Origin: Schistosoma mansoni
Lineage: Eukaryota; Platyhelminthes; Trematoda; Strigeidida; Schistosomatidae
Direction: 5' to 3'
NCBI RefSeq assembly: GCF_000237925.1
Contig: NW_017386022.1
Location: 310,001-374,000, forward strand
DNA: 64,000 bases
The first letter of the stretch is position 1. The number at the start of each line of letters is the position of its first letter. The position numbers were made by a program, and so were the translations under genes. The notes under the pieces were generated by a model. That model did no database searches. It was not told the origin of the DNA and saw nothing but the letters and a program-made list of their open reading frames with translations. Of the stretch, positions 49,248 through 60,479 are shown one piece after another.

Positions 49248-49447
49248 NNNNNNNNNNNNNNNNNNNNNNNNNNNNNNNNNNNNNNNNNNNNNNNNNNNNN
49301 NNNNNNNNNNNNNNNNNNNNNNNNNNNNNNNNNNNNNNNNNNNNNNNNNNNNNNNNNNNNNNNNNNNNNNNNNNNNNNNNNNNNNNNNNNNNNNNNNNNN
49401 NNNNNNNNNNNNNNNNNNNNNNNNNNNNNNNNNNNNNNNNNNNNNNN
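49248..49447. other. Assembly gap of 200 N
   Basis: Exactly 200 N, again a probable fixed-size placeholder of unknown true length. It lies between the IR2 left arm and a gag-like fragment. Confidence 0.95.
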
Positions 49448-49737
49448 GATGAAGTAGCAGTCAACGTACGAGAGGTCCTAACTAAGCCGGATGCGGTAAA
49501 TCCGTACGACGTATTGAAACAGGCAGTAATAAAGGCTCTCTCATTAAACGACCGGCAAGCTGTCGAGCAGTTGCTCAGTGAAGTTCAAATCGGAGATAGA
49601 ACGCCTTCGCAGTTAAAAACTCATATGAGCAACGTAATCGGAGACAGAAATGTTGATAAAAATATATTTTACCACTTATGGTTGCGACGACTCCCACCGA
49701 ACGTACAGCAGATCCTCGCTGTTGGAGATAGCGATGT
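49448..49737 (+). mobile_element. Ty3/gypsy-like gag fragment (fossil)
   Basis: Open from the gap edge. Reads VKQ-type helices with QAVEQLLSEVQIGDRTPSQL then HLWLRRLPPNVQQILAV, which is the pattern of gag capsid regions of Ty3/gypsy-type retroelements (LL....GDR.PSQ...., then LW..RLP..V...L). It is truncated at the gap on one side and by an Sm-alpha copy on the other. A broken relic; no other parts of the element are visible in the window. Confidence 0.65.
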
Positions 49738-49920
49738 AGATAGGACGAAACGCGCGTCCTGGATTCCACTGCTAGCCATTATCCACCTTTGCTTATAATA
49801 CATGTGAATTAAAGCTATATCGAGGCAACACGCACAGTATGCACATATGCCAATTAGGGACTGACCGGTTGCAGTCCTAAACATCAATGGGAGGATTCAA
49901 ACAAACAATACTAAATGAGT
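49738..49920 (+). mobile_element. Sm-alpha-type SINE, 3' part
   Basis: Starts inside stem II (ATAGGACGAAACGCGCGTCC), lacks the CTGANGA half, and runs through CCACCTTTGCTTATAATACA, CTATATCGAGGCAAC and CAATTAGGGACTGACCGG to ACAAACAATACTAAATGAG. It is contiguous across the GCTTA/TAAT point that is a terminus in other copies. Confidence 0.8.
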
Positions 49921-49924
49921 ATGA

Positions 49925-50637
49925 ATGATGATATATTTATCACCTCAAAAATAGATTGATGCTTACAATCGTTGAAATATGTTCTTGTTGATTAGAATCT
50001 GTTGTGTTTTTCCCTGAAAAAAAATCATTGTATTCATCGTTTACTAGTTACCTGGACGACCATTATCATGATAGTTTCAAATAGTAAAGCATTTTATTTA
50101 AGTGAAAAGCAGTAGTCTGAATAATTTGTTACAGACAAACAACTCAAACGATGTGGCTTGTAAGCAAACAATTAGAAGTTAGAAGCTGTAGAATGTTGTA
50201 ATAAAAATGCAGATAGTATCAATCTGTAACTGTAGCTTGTCTTCTGTCATAAAAGCTTTACATCAACATCGTACACCTTGATTTCAAGTAGAAATAAGAT
50301 AATAAAATTTACCTTAAAGCACTTTAGTTACATTGAAATGGTGGAGTAAAAAATGTTTTCTAGCATAATGTTCGTAAATATTACATAAATAAAAGAAAAC
50401 TACGACTACTGTTACTTATGATCGTTTTGCATCATCTTGTTTATTATGATCAGGCATAACTAAACAAAGCTGTCAAATATTATCACGAACCAGACGATTC
50501 ATGAATACGTTGTAACTATTATTCAGGATATTTGTCGTCACGTTTTAAATGATTTATATTTGTTCTTTGTATCAAGTGAATTCCCATTATCGCAAATCTA
50601 TACCACATGTCAATCATCTATTTCATTTTTCACAATG
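49925..50637. other. AT-rich spacer of IR2, nothing recognised
   Basis: No ORF or repeat match seen. Confidence 0.4.
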
Positions 50638-51072
50638 AAATCAAAATTTTCGTCAAAATCTTCATATATGACAAAGTTTAGACAATGATAGGCATCACTT
50701 CGATATATTTTAGGCGGACCATAAAACTGGTACTGTGATTTAATCAATGGATTTCTATTTGTTATTACACTATATATCTATCAAGACGTTTTGCATCGTG
50801 GTTGACAGACTGAAACAGAACTTAAAGGTGAACTATATTTCTCGCAATTAAATTCTAATAAAACTTCAGTATAATGTTAAGTTGTATATATTTGAATAAT
50901 TGTAGTACTTTTGTGCTTAACATATAGTCACATTGATCATGTGACATGTGATCATGATGTGCCTGTTTCCTTCAAAAAATTTTGTCGAGATTTATGCACA
51001 CTAAAATAGACACTACTCTTTTCCTCAACAGTAGTTAAACTGATGTTTTCGCACCACTTATCTGCCGAATAC
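50638..51072 (-). repeat. Right arm of large inverted repeat IR2
   Basis: Reverse complement of 48815-49247 with only a few changes. Its inner end extends a little beyond what the gap leaves visible on the left. Confidence 0.9.
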
Positions 51073-51505
51073 TTTACTGCTGGTATCTAACACACATATT
51101 CGGTCCTATTTAGGACTTTTAGTCAGATGTCACTGTACTCGAGTTGATGTTCACTCCATTATTCAAGACCACTACATGTCTCTTGAAACTCAAAATGCGT
51201 TCTCTACTTAACTGTCGAGTTCAGATAGCCACTTACTTTTGTAAAACAGTGAATTTTGATTCATTCATAAGGATTGTTTGAATCGTCCTTTAGATATATT
51301 GTGAATTGAAACTGATCAGCCATTTTTTGGATTATGCGGTTCCTGCACATTGCTAGCAATCATCCAGCTCTGTTTAAAATGCTTATGGCTTAATGACTTC
51401 ATCGAGGCAGTCCTCACAAGGTGCACATATACTTAAAGAGATGGGTCATTTGCAGTTCATAACAATAATAGAAATATTCAATCAACCAATACGAAGGTAA
51501 TAATA
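51073..51505. mobile_element. Sm-alpha-type SINE, old inverted copy
   Basis: Degenerate minus-strand unit (about 51073-51335: GGTCCTATTTAGGAC stem region, GAGTTGATGTTCACTC, then GATAGCCACTT and the tail) followed by a plus-strand ribozyme-3' half (about 51345-51505: TTGCTAGCAATCATCCAGCT, TCATCGAGGCAG, CAATCAACCAATACG). The same architecture as 10830-10987 and 34436-34811 but much older. Confidence 0.65.
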
Positions 51506-51509
51506 TGTT

Positions 51510-52139
51510 ACTGTTTCAGTTATTCTATCATTTCTCACTATTTTCGCAAGAAGCATTTTAGGTGAACATTAAAGTTTGGATAAATTTACCGGAACATTTT
51601 AAAAATCCAAATTTTAATCAATCATTATAGGTTGACATTAAGAATCAGTGCGACTCACTTGATTAAATTATATTATCATAACTCAGAAGCATATGCATAT
51701 AATTCTCGAATCGAACTTATTGACTTACTGTTCTGTTGAATATGATTTATAGTATGAATGAGATTTATCAAAGACTTTATGTTGTTTAAAACTATATTTA
51801 ATTCCAATGTATCGGTTCAAAATATCTTGAACAAATGAAATACTTTAGTCTATTCGATATAGTATAAGTAAACTGTGAATATACCAGATTAATCAAGAAA
51901 GTAGGTTCGAATACTCGGATTATTTTATTAAATTGTTTCTTAGAAATATTGTAGTGAACAAGAACACGAGTGGGGACAACCAAATGTACTTTGGCACAAC
52001 ATCACAGAAAATCTCATTAAAATATGATAACCATATAGCGAACAGTTGATTTGCAAAATAGCAATCACTTGTCTTAATTTGACTGTTTCTTCTACAAATA
52101 TCCGTCCATAGTCTCCGATTATAATTGTTCATACACTTT
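51510..52139. other. AT-rich stretch, nothing recognised
   Basis: Short minus ORFs (61-70 codons) without similarity. Confidence 0.35.
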
Positions 52140-52262
52140 CGTAACGAATGCGTGTCGTTCCCGTTCTCTCCTTATCGATCTTCTACTGAAATATATTCAA
52201 TGCCCGACCATCATCATATACTACTTATTTGGATATCAGTAACCCACACCACAATATCAGGA
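52140..52262 (-). repeat. Repeat family R2, copy 3
   Basis: The minus strand reads ATTGTGGTGTGGGTTACTGA and AAATAAGTAGTATATGATG, matching the 5' part of 53150-53440. Confidence 0.45.
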
Positions 52263-52422
52263 TTTTCATAAATATGAATTTTGACTAAATTTGAATTTAG
52301 CTTAATAAAACGTAATTCATTGTTTTATTTGTTTTCCTGTTTTCTCATCAACAGATCATATGGTGATTTGTTAAACATGAAATATAGTTATTAGTAAAAT
52401 TAATTAGTGTAACTATGAGATT

Positions 52423-52925
52423 GTTATATTCCAACAAGAATTATGAATAGTAACTTTTGAGAACTATTTATGAACCAATACGCTATATTTATTTTTTATT
52501 GTATAATTAAGTAGCTTGACTATGCATATTCATTTTTCTCTTATTTTAAGCTTTATTTTTACTTATAGATAATTATTATACGATTTACCGCTCATGAGTT
52601 ATGCTCAGTCTATTAATTACTGTTCCCCTTATTCACAGACACATTTGGTTAGATATTGTACCAATGTTGTTTTCTAATTTGTGGTACGATGTGGTCTGTT
52701 TGGTTGGTATATAAATCCAATATGTTTGAAATACATGATTCATATCGCAGAGTCTGAGATTGGTGTTCTGGACTCAAAGGGCAAGGCCATGCATGGAGAA
52801 GGGCTGATAAGGACTCTAGACTGCTTGTTTTATGCGTCATTGGTCCGGTCGATAAATTATTATTGTCTAAATGACGGTATCATTCTGTTATAAATTAATA
52901 GGGCACAAGGCCACAAGTTGTAACA
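52423..52925 (+). mobile_element. Solo LTR of a Ty3/gypsy-like retroelement (fossil)
   Basis: 503 bases with TGTTAT...GTAACA ends and an exact five-base duplication GAGAT at 52418-52422 and 52926-52930. It has a TATA box (GGTATATAAA) and is collinear with 62222-62726. There is no internal region, so it is a solo LTR. The conserved target duplication and clear alignment suggest moderate age. Confidence 0.85.
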
Positions 52926-53149
52926 GAGATGAAATTGTGAATGAGGAAATGCTCAATAAATAAAACAGAACAAAGTACTTTATGAAATATGTGGAGAATT
53001 TGATTAAGTTTTTATAAATTTAAAGGGAAAAAAGGTTTTTCGAATTACAAATTTCTAGTTTTATTCAGTTATCTTCCCCCTTTCTGTAAAGATCTCAATA
53101 CTGATCGGAATGCTCATGAGTTATAGCTTATTCAAATAAATAGATTACT

Positions 53150-53440
53150 ATTGTGGTGCGTGCTACTGATGTCGACAGATATAAGTAGTATGTATCATCA
53201 ATCTAAAGTGAAATGCCTGAGAGCAGAAGGTTAAGAAGGTCAAAGAAAAGAGAACGTAGATAAAGAATGATGAACAATGAAGTCTGAGACGATCGATTGA
53301 CATTTTGCAGGAGGAACAGTCAAATTTGAGACAACTGACTGATAATTCGCAAATGAATTTACTGCATGGTTCTTAGATTTTAGTAAGATGCTCCGTATTT
53401 CGTATTCATCTACATTCGATTGTCCCCACTTGTGTTCTCA
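53150..53440 (+). repeat. Repeat family R2, copy 4
   Basis: Aligned partner of 22500-22790 (CTACTGATGTCGACAGATAT, GAGAGCAGAAGG, ATTTGAGACAACTGACTGAT, TTGTCCCCACT). Unclassified and non-coding. Confidence 0.5.
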
Positions 53441-53559
53441 TTCACTACACTTTCATGTAAGTAAAATGTTTGCAGTGTGTTTGTGGAGGTTAAAATTATA
53501 CATCGATCTAAATTAGAATGCATTTGCAACCTGGAAGTTTTAATATTATGTCTAATTGA

Positions 53560-53965
53560 CAAATAAACTTACACAGAAATCTGTAAGCAAAGAATTATAG
53601 GGCAATGCTTCGCTAATCTTTCACCTCGATAACCGTTATAATACAAATTTCAATGGTGCATAAAATCACAAGGCAAAGAGAAATTGCAACCACAGTTTAT
53701 TATCAAATGACGCAGGCCAGAAAGCTACAAGCATATGAGTATGTATTAACGACCAAGCGCGAGCAATTACATAGGCAAATTTATAGTCAAATAGTATAAG
53801 GGCGCAGCAAGACAAAGCAAAAGCTAATAATAAGATTTGAGTGCATACAATAGTTCGACATAGAAACAAAGTCAAACTTAGATAAATAGAGCTTAGGATG
53901 ATAGTCGCAAAACATGATGAGAAGTGTGTAAATAGTTAGATATTGAGAAATGACAAACAAACACG
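53560..53965. other. GC-richer anonymous segment
   Basis: Base composition is less AT-rich than the flanks and there is an open minus frame of 69 codons at 53666-53875. I recognise no family; possibly a relic of an element not otherwise present here. Confidence 0.25.
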
Positions 53966-54007
53966 GAGTGTGATAAAACTAATTAAGTCGTTTATTGACT
54001 CAAATCC

Positions 54008-54145
54008 GCTTGCACTGCTGAGAGCTCTAATGCCAAGAAAAAGATCTTCCAGTGCTTCTAGGTTTTCAATAATGGTTAAACTTAGATAGGTTCATGATTT
54101 CAACGAAATTCAACAATCTTCACAACTCCATACTGAGATTGAATT
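54008..54145 (+). mobile_element. S2 ribozyme SINE, decayed 3' half
   Basis: CACTGCTGAGAGCTCT, AGATCTTCCAGTGCTTCTAG, then TTCATGATTTCAACG and AACAATCTTCACAACTCC. The tail block is well preserved and the ribozyme core is lost. Confidence 0.65.
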
Positions 54146-54149
54146 TTGT

Positions 54150-55125
54150 TTAGATCGCGTTAAACGTTTCCATTTTTTTCAAATTTTTGTTATGACTACT
54201 TTTAAGTAATATGACCAATTTTAAATCTTTGATTGTATATGGTTCATAAACTCGTGGGTATCAAGAGAGAACATGCAATTGAATGCTGTGATTTTACAAA
54301 TCTTTCATTCACCTTTAAGATTCTGTTATTCAGAAATAATATCGTATCTAATAGCACTACAAACAGTTTTTGATATTTATATGATAAATATAATTACGTT
54401 GTTGCTTGAAAAGGATTTGTTTAAAATCAAACAAAACTGAGAAAAGTAGAATGAGCATTTAAAATAACTATACTTGGTTTACAGGAACCAAATTTACCGT
54501 ACAAAGTTTGTCATTTGATAAACAGAAGGTTGAGATTAATGATTTAGGTACTTTGGGGATTTGAAATAAAATGCTATTGAAAGTATCACAAAATAAAAGT
54601 ATACTGATTTTTACATGATAAGCAAGTCTATTGTTAAAATATAACTGTAACATAACCGGAATGTTTAACAGTCCAATTTAGCTCAACCAATTATTCAATA
54701 CTGTTTATGGACTGTCTGAGTCATCAAGTTTTATAATGACACTTGATGAACAAAAATAGATATTGATGCAAAATATTTGCATTTTGGATGCGTCGGTATT
54801 TTCTTGCTAGGTCGCTGGAAGAGATTAACAAGAAACAATAGACCTAAGTCGCGTGTTGGTTGGTGTTTACCAGAAAGATATAATGTAAGTTTACCCAAGT
54901 ACTTCGTAAACGTTATAATTTAATTTTGGTTATATAAATAAAGTTTTCTGATTTTTTGACTCAAACTTCATTCCCAATTTGATTTGGTTATTTTGTGTAA
55001 AATAATAAGCGAAATATTTATAGTCATCTACCATTAACCAATTATGACTTAAATACATATATTTACAATTATACTTCATCATTGAATTGAATTTCTGCTG
55101 TGTTTACTTCGTGATAGTAAACACA
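54150..55125. other. AT-rich stretch, nothing recognised
   Basis: No supported feature. Confidence 0.35.
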
Positions 55126-55127
55126 GT

Positions 55128-55722
55128 AGATGAAGAACACGGTGGATCTGATGCAGATGTGAGGGCAGGGATCGGCAAAGCGAGAGCAGCATATTTACAA
55201 CTGAAGAACATCTGGGACTCAAAACAACTGTCTGTCAATCAACATCAAAGTCAGAATTTTCAATAAAAACGTCAAGACAGTTCTACTGTATGGGCGGAAA
55301 CTTGGAGAACTACGAAAGCTATCATCCAGAAGATACAGGTGTTTATTAACAGTTGTCTACGCAAGATACTTCGGATCCGTTGACCAGACACCATCACCAA
55401 CATTCTACTGTGGGAGAGAACAAACCAGAATCCGTCCGGTGTAGGAAGAAATCAAGAAGAAGCGCTGGAGTGGATAGGACACACTTTGAAGAAATCACCC
55501 AATTGCCTCACAAGACAAGCCCTCACGAGGAGTCTTGAAAGACAAAGGAGAAGAGGGAGACCAAAGAACACATTACGCCGAGAAACGAAGACAGACATGA
55601 GAAGAATGAACAAAAACAGGATAGAACTAGAAAGGATGGCCCAGGATAGAGTGTGTTGGAGAATGCTTATCGGTGGCCTATGCTCCATTGGTAGTAGCAG
55701 GTGTAAGTAAGTAAGTAAGTTA
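55128..55722 (+). mobile_element. RTE-clade (SR2-like) LINE, 5'-truncated 3' end
   Basis: Begins at the GDGSDADVR region (ATGAAGAACACGGTGGATC) and continues through the RT C-terminal part to the GTAAGTAAGTAAGTAAG tail. It retains the GGGCGGAAACTTGGAGAACT segment that is deleted in 38507-40987, so it shows that copy's deletion directly. Several frameshifts and a stop in the RIR(W) region. No clear target duplication. Confidence 0.9.
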
Positions 55723-55724
55723 CT

Positions 55725-56345
55725 ATTATGAATGTCTATATAGTTGTAATTATGTAATAACTATCATCGTAGAATAGGAAATTTTCATAAATCATAATTT
55801 AAGCAGACTGGAGATCTTAATAATCAAAATTTATTCTTTTCACAACTCATCGGTGGTAATCATAAAATAACTGTTATAATTTTATTAAAACAAGCGAACA
55901 CCTTATGACACTCATCAGACAGATTCACATCGTCTATGATTGTACAAACATCAATATACATATATACAATTCCTATACAAAGAAGCTTATATCTAGTTAA
56001 GGAAATATAAGTTTCATTACAACAAACATGCCAGTTCTTAAAGTAAGAAAATTTCTTTAAGTGACTTTATACAGTTAAGTTAATATGTGATTAGGATTTT
56101 ACAAAATTTATCTAGACAAATTCAAAAGAAAAATGTAGTAAAAACAAAAAAAACGTTTATCATGTTTAAAAGTTTTTGCAGCTTTTAGTCTGAAGTAGAA
56201 AAATATCTTTGAAGTTCGTTATCGATCAAAACTTTCAATAATTCCGATCAATACACGAATCTTCAAAGTAATAAATGTTTCTTAATGATTAAAGGAGATA
56301 CCGATTTGTAAAAATTTTGAATTACTCCACACAACATATTTACAG
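55725..56345. other. AT-rich stretch, nothing recognised
   Basis: No supported feature. Confidence 0.35.
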
Positions 56346-56349
56346 TTTT

Positions 56350-56864
56350 GATACTTTATTTATTTAAACACATAAATATTGGTACAAAGGGGAACCAGAT
56401 ATATGTGCGCCGCACAAATTTCATTTGATTTGTGTGAGGGCTGTGATACTGTCCAGGTGCCCAAACTGAAGCAGGTAGTTTTCATACGGGGCCACACCTC
56501 GAGCCTTCGACCTAAAGGTCTGATCCACAAGGCAATGGAGCATCGTAAGGAGATGCATTCCCATGGTAGCCGGTGACCAACACCTGGTTCATACGCCATT
56601 AATTTCTTCAGGATAGTGGAGCCCATGTGCACCGTTGATATGGAATCAGGGTTTTCCAACTCCCCTTGGTGAATCCTCCATATCCACAAACCCAGTTAAA
56701 GCGCCGGACATTCGCTTTTCGTCCTCTCAATTTCGTAAACAACACCGCCTTCATGAGAAGGCAGTGAGTAAGACTTCTCTGACAGTGGCCATATGAAAGT
56801 ATTTCGAGAGAGGGAGCTGGCTCTGCCCACCCTCGGCCGTGTCAGGGCATTTTGGGGCTGGAAT
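56350..56864 (-). mobile_element. Unclassified retroposon R1, copy 1
   Basis: About 510 bases closely similar to 62867-63390 in the same orientation, with an AAATAAATAAA-type tail on the minus strand at the left. GC-richer than its surroundings. No target duplication found for this copy. Possibly a SINE or a LINE 3' end. Confidence 0.75.
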
Positions 56865-57104
56865 AGAAAATAAATATGTACTATGTCGTTTCCATTAAGT
56901 CAATATTAAAACTCTTTTGAATATCATTAAATGCACGGCGACTTACGTATATTTTTCTGATTAATTTATCTTTATACCATGTTTAAAATTTTTTCATTTT
57001 GTTTCGTCCAATTGAATGACTAGTTTTAACTTGGTAATAATTGGTTAGTTATTTCTCAAAATTGATGTAAAATGTAAGTCCCTGTCAACAGAGCACCTTC
57101 TCTT

Positions 57105-57790
57105 CAAATTATGGATGTTAATAACGTACAAAATATAAGCTCTATCGTTTCTTACGTTGTCATGCACACTGATAGTGTGTTCTTGAGTACATGGTATCTA
57201 CTAGCATTCCAATCACTTAAACAGTTAAGTGGAACCAACAGAACGTATGAAAGAGCGACTTACTGTTATTACTCAGTGCGCGATTCTCGTTTCCATAAGG
57301 ATCAGAAGCCGTATATTAAATTTGTATGTTTGAAAAATGGCCGTAGAACACCTTGAGGATCCTCACAGCCGATTAGACAAAGAGGGCAATTTTAGTAGTG
57401 TTATTATATTGTTCATGAAGGGCTGCAATGAACACTCAATGTACGAGCTTCATCTTTTTTAAGTTTATTGAAAGTTAGTGAACTGTCGTTCGTGGGAATG
57501 TGCATCTCAATCATGAGTGCGATTCTCTCAGATACGACAACAATTCTTGGATGTGTAGGTTAACGGACGTGGAGTTTAAGACAACGAGACCTCATCTGAT
57601 TTCGGAGTCAACAGTATTCAATGTTGTGCACTTTGTTTCGATAAACTCAAAAGAAGTTAGTGAACGAGACAACAACATTAACGAAGATACCAACGACAAC
57701 AGATTGTGTGACATATGCAATCTTGCTAGGCCGCCAAGTGAAACTGCTGATGGAAGCACTTGGATTTTTTGTCGATGAAATGCAATGTTT
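57105..57790 (+). mobile_element. MULE-type DNA transposon relic with FAR1-like domain
   Basis: The ORF at 57111-57356 reads YCYYSVRDSRFHKDQKPYIK then FVCLKNGRR, and the ORF at 57500-57778 starts HLNHECDSLRYDNNSWMCRL followed by TDVE. This is the FAR1/WRKY-like zinc-binding N-terminus common to MULE transposases (Y.KFVC..GG, then H.H.C......W.RRLT..E). The end of the second ORF, CDICNLARPP....WIFC, looks like a C-terminal zinc finger. The DDE catalytic part between them is missing, so this is a deletion derivative with frameshifts. The MULE assignment is inference from motif recall. Confidence 0.45.
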
Positions 57791-57959
57791 CATTTGCTTT
57801 ATGCCTGGGACCCACAACCACAATTCTATGGATTGAATATCCCATGTGTAGCGTGATAACGGAATAATAGTGACGTCATTGTTCAGGAAAATTTGAAATG
57901 TTAAGAGACCGAGTGAAGGCCACACACAATTTGAGTTGATTTCTACTTTTTCAATTAGT

Positions 57960-59550
57960 TACGAATTGCATCAAAAAATTTTGTTGATCGCATTCCATAT
58001 ACGTTTTCCTCATTTTTAAACGACCATTATTGTGTTTAATATGGATTCTCAGTGAAGTAGTTGAACAGTTTCGTCTGATGAGTTTTGTATTATTTCTGTC
58101 TCAAATTCATTAGTCAGTGTATTCTTCAATCATGAAAGCTTAGGAAAACTTTCAGCCTGAATCTTTATTATCTGTGCTAAGGCTAATTTGTATTATTCTT
58201 ACATAGACAGTATCTATTATCTCAGCATATGACATTATGTTAACTGTGAAATAAATGATCTTGTCGAATAGATGCGCTGATTCAAAGCAGTCATATACAC
58301 AGCATATATAGTTTAACTCAATTAGTTTACAGTGATTTTAATAGATCTGGATGAAAAACAATAGGTTTGTAAATTTTACAAACATTGAATAAATCAGTGT
58401 ACTCAGACTTTCTTTACTCAAATTATATCAAGTTACGATGATCGAAAATTTGGTTTCGTATTTTCATTGTGTTGTCTTTATTGCAAAAAATATAATAACG
58501 AACAACGGTGAACTTTAAGGACATGACTATTTGTGGAAATGTTCTAATGATATTAAACAAAATTTGACTATAAAGTAAAAACGAAATAGATGATTGGTAC
58601 CTGTTTCTTTTTTACAATGTGACAGTCAACATTATTTTCGTAAACCTCCATTCTAACAGCCTAGTTTCAATTCTATGTAATTCCACTAGTCGTATTCAGA
58701 GATTCATACACTGAAGTATATACAACAGGTGGCATCTAAGTATGACTCTCATCGCAACCATTTGTGTTAACTGTGTTTACACATGAATTGAGGGTGATTT
58801 TCACCTTTATCTTATTTTTATTGATGATCACGTTTGATATTGATATGTGAGGGCTCGTTGTTAAATTAATGAACAATGCACACAAGTTTATCGAAGAAGA
58901 ATAGATACTATGAAGACGGAATCATTTAATAAAACATCTCTTGGATTTTGGGATATTTAAAGTATTATTATATTCCAGTAAAAAGCTTGACTGTAACCGA
59001 CAGTTTGATGTGCACACAGGAGATTCGTTCAATTTGTTAAATATTTTATCAAAGATATTTACTGATAATTTTGAGGCATTAATATCAGAATCTCTATTTT
59101 GAACACCACATACAACTAAGCAGTCTTACTTGATGTATTGTCATGTGAGAATATGCTTGGATAACGTACACTGCTCACACGTAACGAATGCTCAGGGAGA
59201 CAACATAGGCTAAAATATTTGCAATACATTTTGAATTCAACAGTTAGTATTCCGATTAAGTGACTGTTACTAAAAATGTGAATTTTGCTATTAGAAAAAC
59301 AAAACTACTGAACATATTATTCAGTAGTAAACCAGTTATTGTTAAATTTAGTTCTGACAAGTAGTGTAAACCAGAACATACTATACAATCAACTGCATCA
59401 GTCCTAGTGCGAAGCATCGAAGAGTGGAGATCAACTATGTCAAGTGTGGTTCAGTTACACTTCAAACGCAATAGAATGTTATTTTTCATTATTGCAAAGT
59501 GATTGAAGATAAACATGGAAGTTTAAGCCATCAATGGAAGATTTGAATAT
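57960..59550. other. AT-rich stretch, nothing recognised
   Basis: No ORF over 60 codons and no repeat match. Confidence 0.4.
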
Positions 59551-59554
59551 TCTG

Positions 59555-59670
59555 GGTTAGATCCAGGATAACGAGTTGGTTCATGTGCACTACTAAAGAG
59601 CTCTACACTGAGATGAAACAGCTGTCCAGCGCATCCTGGTCTTCAATGGTTTCCCAATGTAGTTCAATTA
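59555..59670 (+). mobile_element. S2 ribozyme SINE, very decayed
   Basis: GTTAGATCCAGGATAACG, TGTGCACTACTAAAGAGCTC, GAGATGAAACAGCTGTCCAG, TCTTCAATGGTTTCC follow the S2 order with many changes. Confidence 0.5.
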
Positions 59671-59674
59671 TGGA

Positions 59675-60475
59675 TGTATATTGTGAAAAATATAATCTTT
59701 CAACTTTTATATTTATCATTTTGCTTAAATTTAATTGACAGCGAAATTTGACACAACCAGTTCAAACAAGACATCTGTAAAAAGTATAAAAAATTATAAG
59801 TGAACACGAACGCCTATTAGGAAATTGTTTAGAAATTTTTACGAGAAATCATTTGATATTTTATGATATAGATGTGAACAATATTCGGAATATGATCGTA
59901 TTACAAATTTAAGTATAATAAACAGATTACTAGGATTACTGAAAATAAGTAGTATGTTTGTTTTAACTAAGTATACCTAAATTCATTTTAGTTAACCATA
60001 GAATTTGCCTAATTTTGTATATTATGAAGAACTTCATGAATAAGAGATACAACTTTAAGAATTTGATAATACCAGATATCAGATATTACTAAATAAAACC
60101 AACAGATCATTATCCATGAATTATAGTTTTGGTTTGCCTATTTAGTTTATGGGTGAAATGTGAATTTAAGCATAGTTAGTACTCAAGATAGATAAAGAAA
60201 AAGGAAGCATCCTAGCAAGGAACGATATCAACGCTTTATACAATAACGAACAATCACAGAAGTCACTTTAATTTATCAAGGCAAGCGATATATAATGTGA
60301 AATGTTACTGAATTACGTTAAATCATCAAAAAGACGGCTATTAAAGAAGATTGAACTACTTTAGTTCTAATAACATACTGATGATGCTACTTTTAATTTA
60401 AGAGGAAGTTGGTTTAATTTTTTAAAAATCTCAGATATAACTTAATATATATGCGTTCAAATAATATTACAGTTA
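59675..60475. other. AT-rich stretch, nothing recognised
   Basis: No supported feature. Confidence 0.35.
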
Positions 60476-60479
60476 TGGT

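Noticed and set aside
56360-56689. 109-codon minus ORF at 56.5 kb as a gene
   Set aside because: It lies entirely in retroposon R1, and the second R1 copy does not keep the frame.
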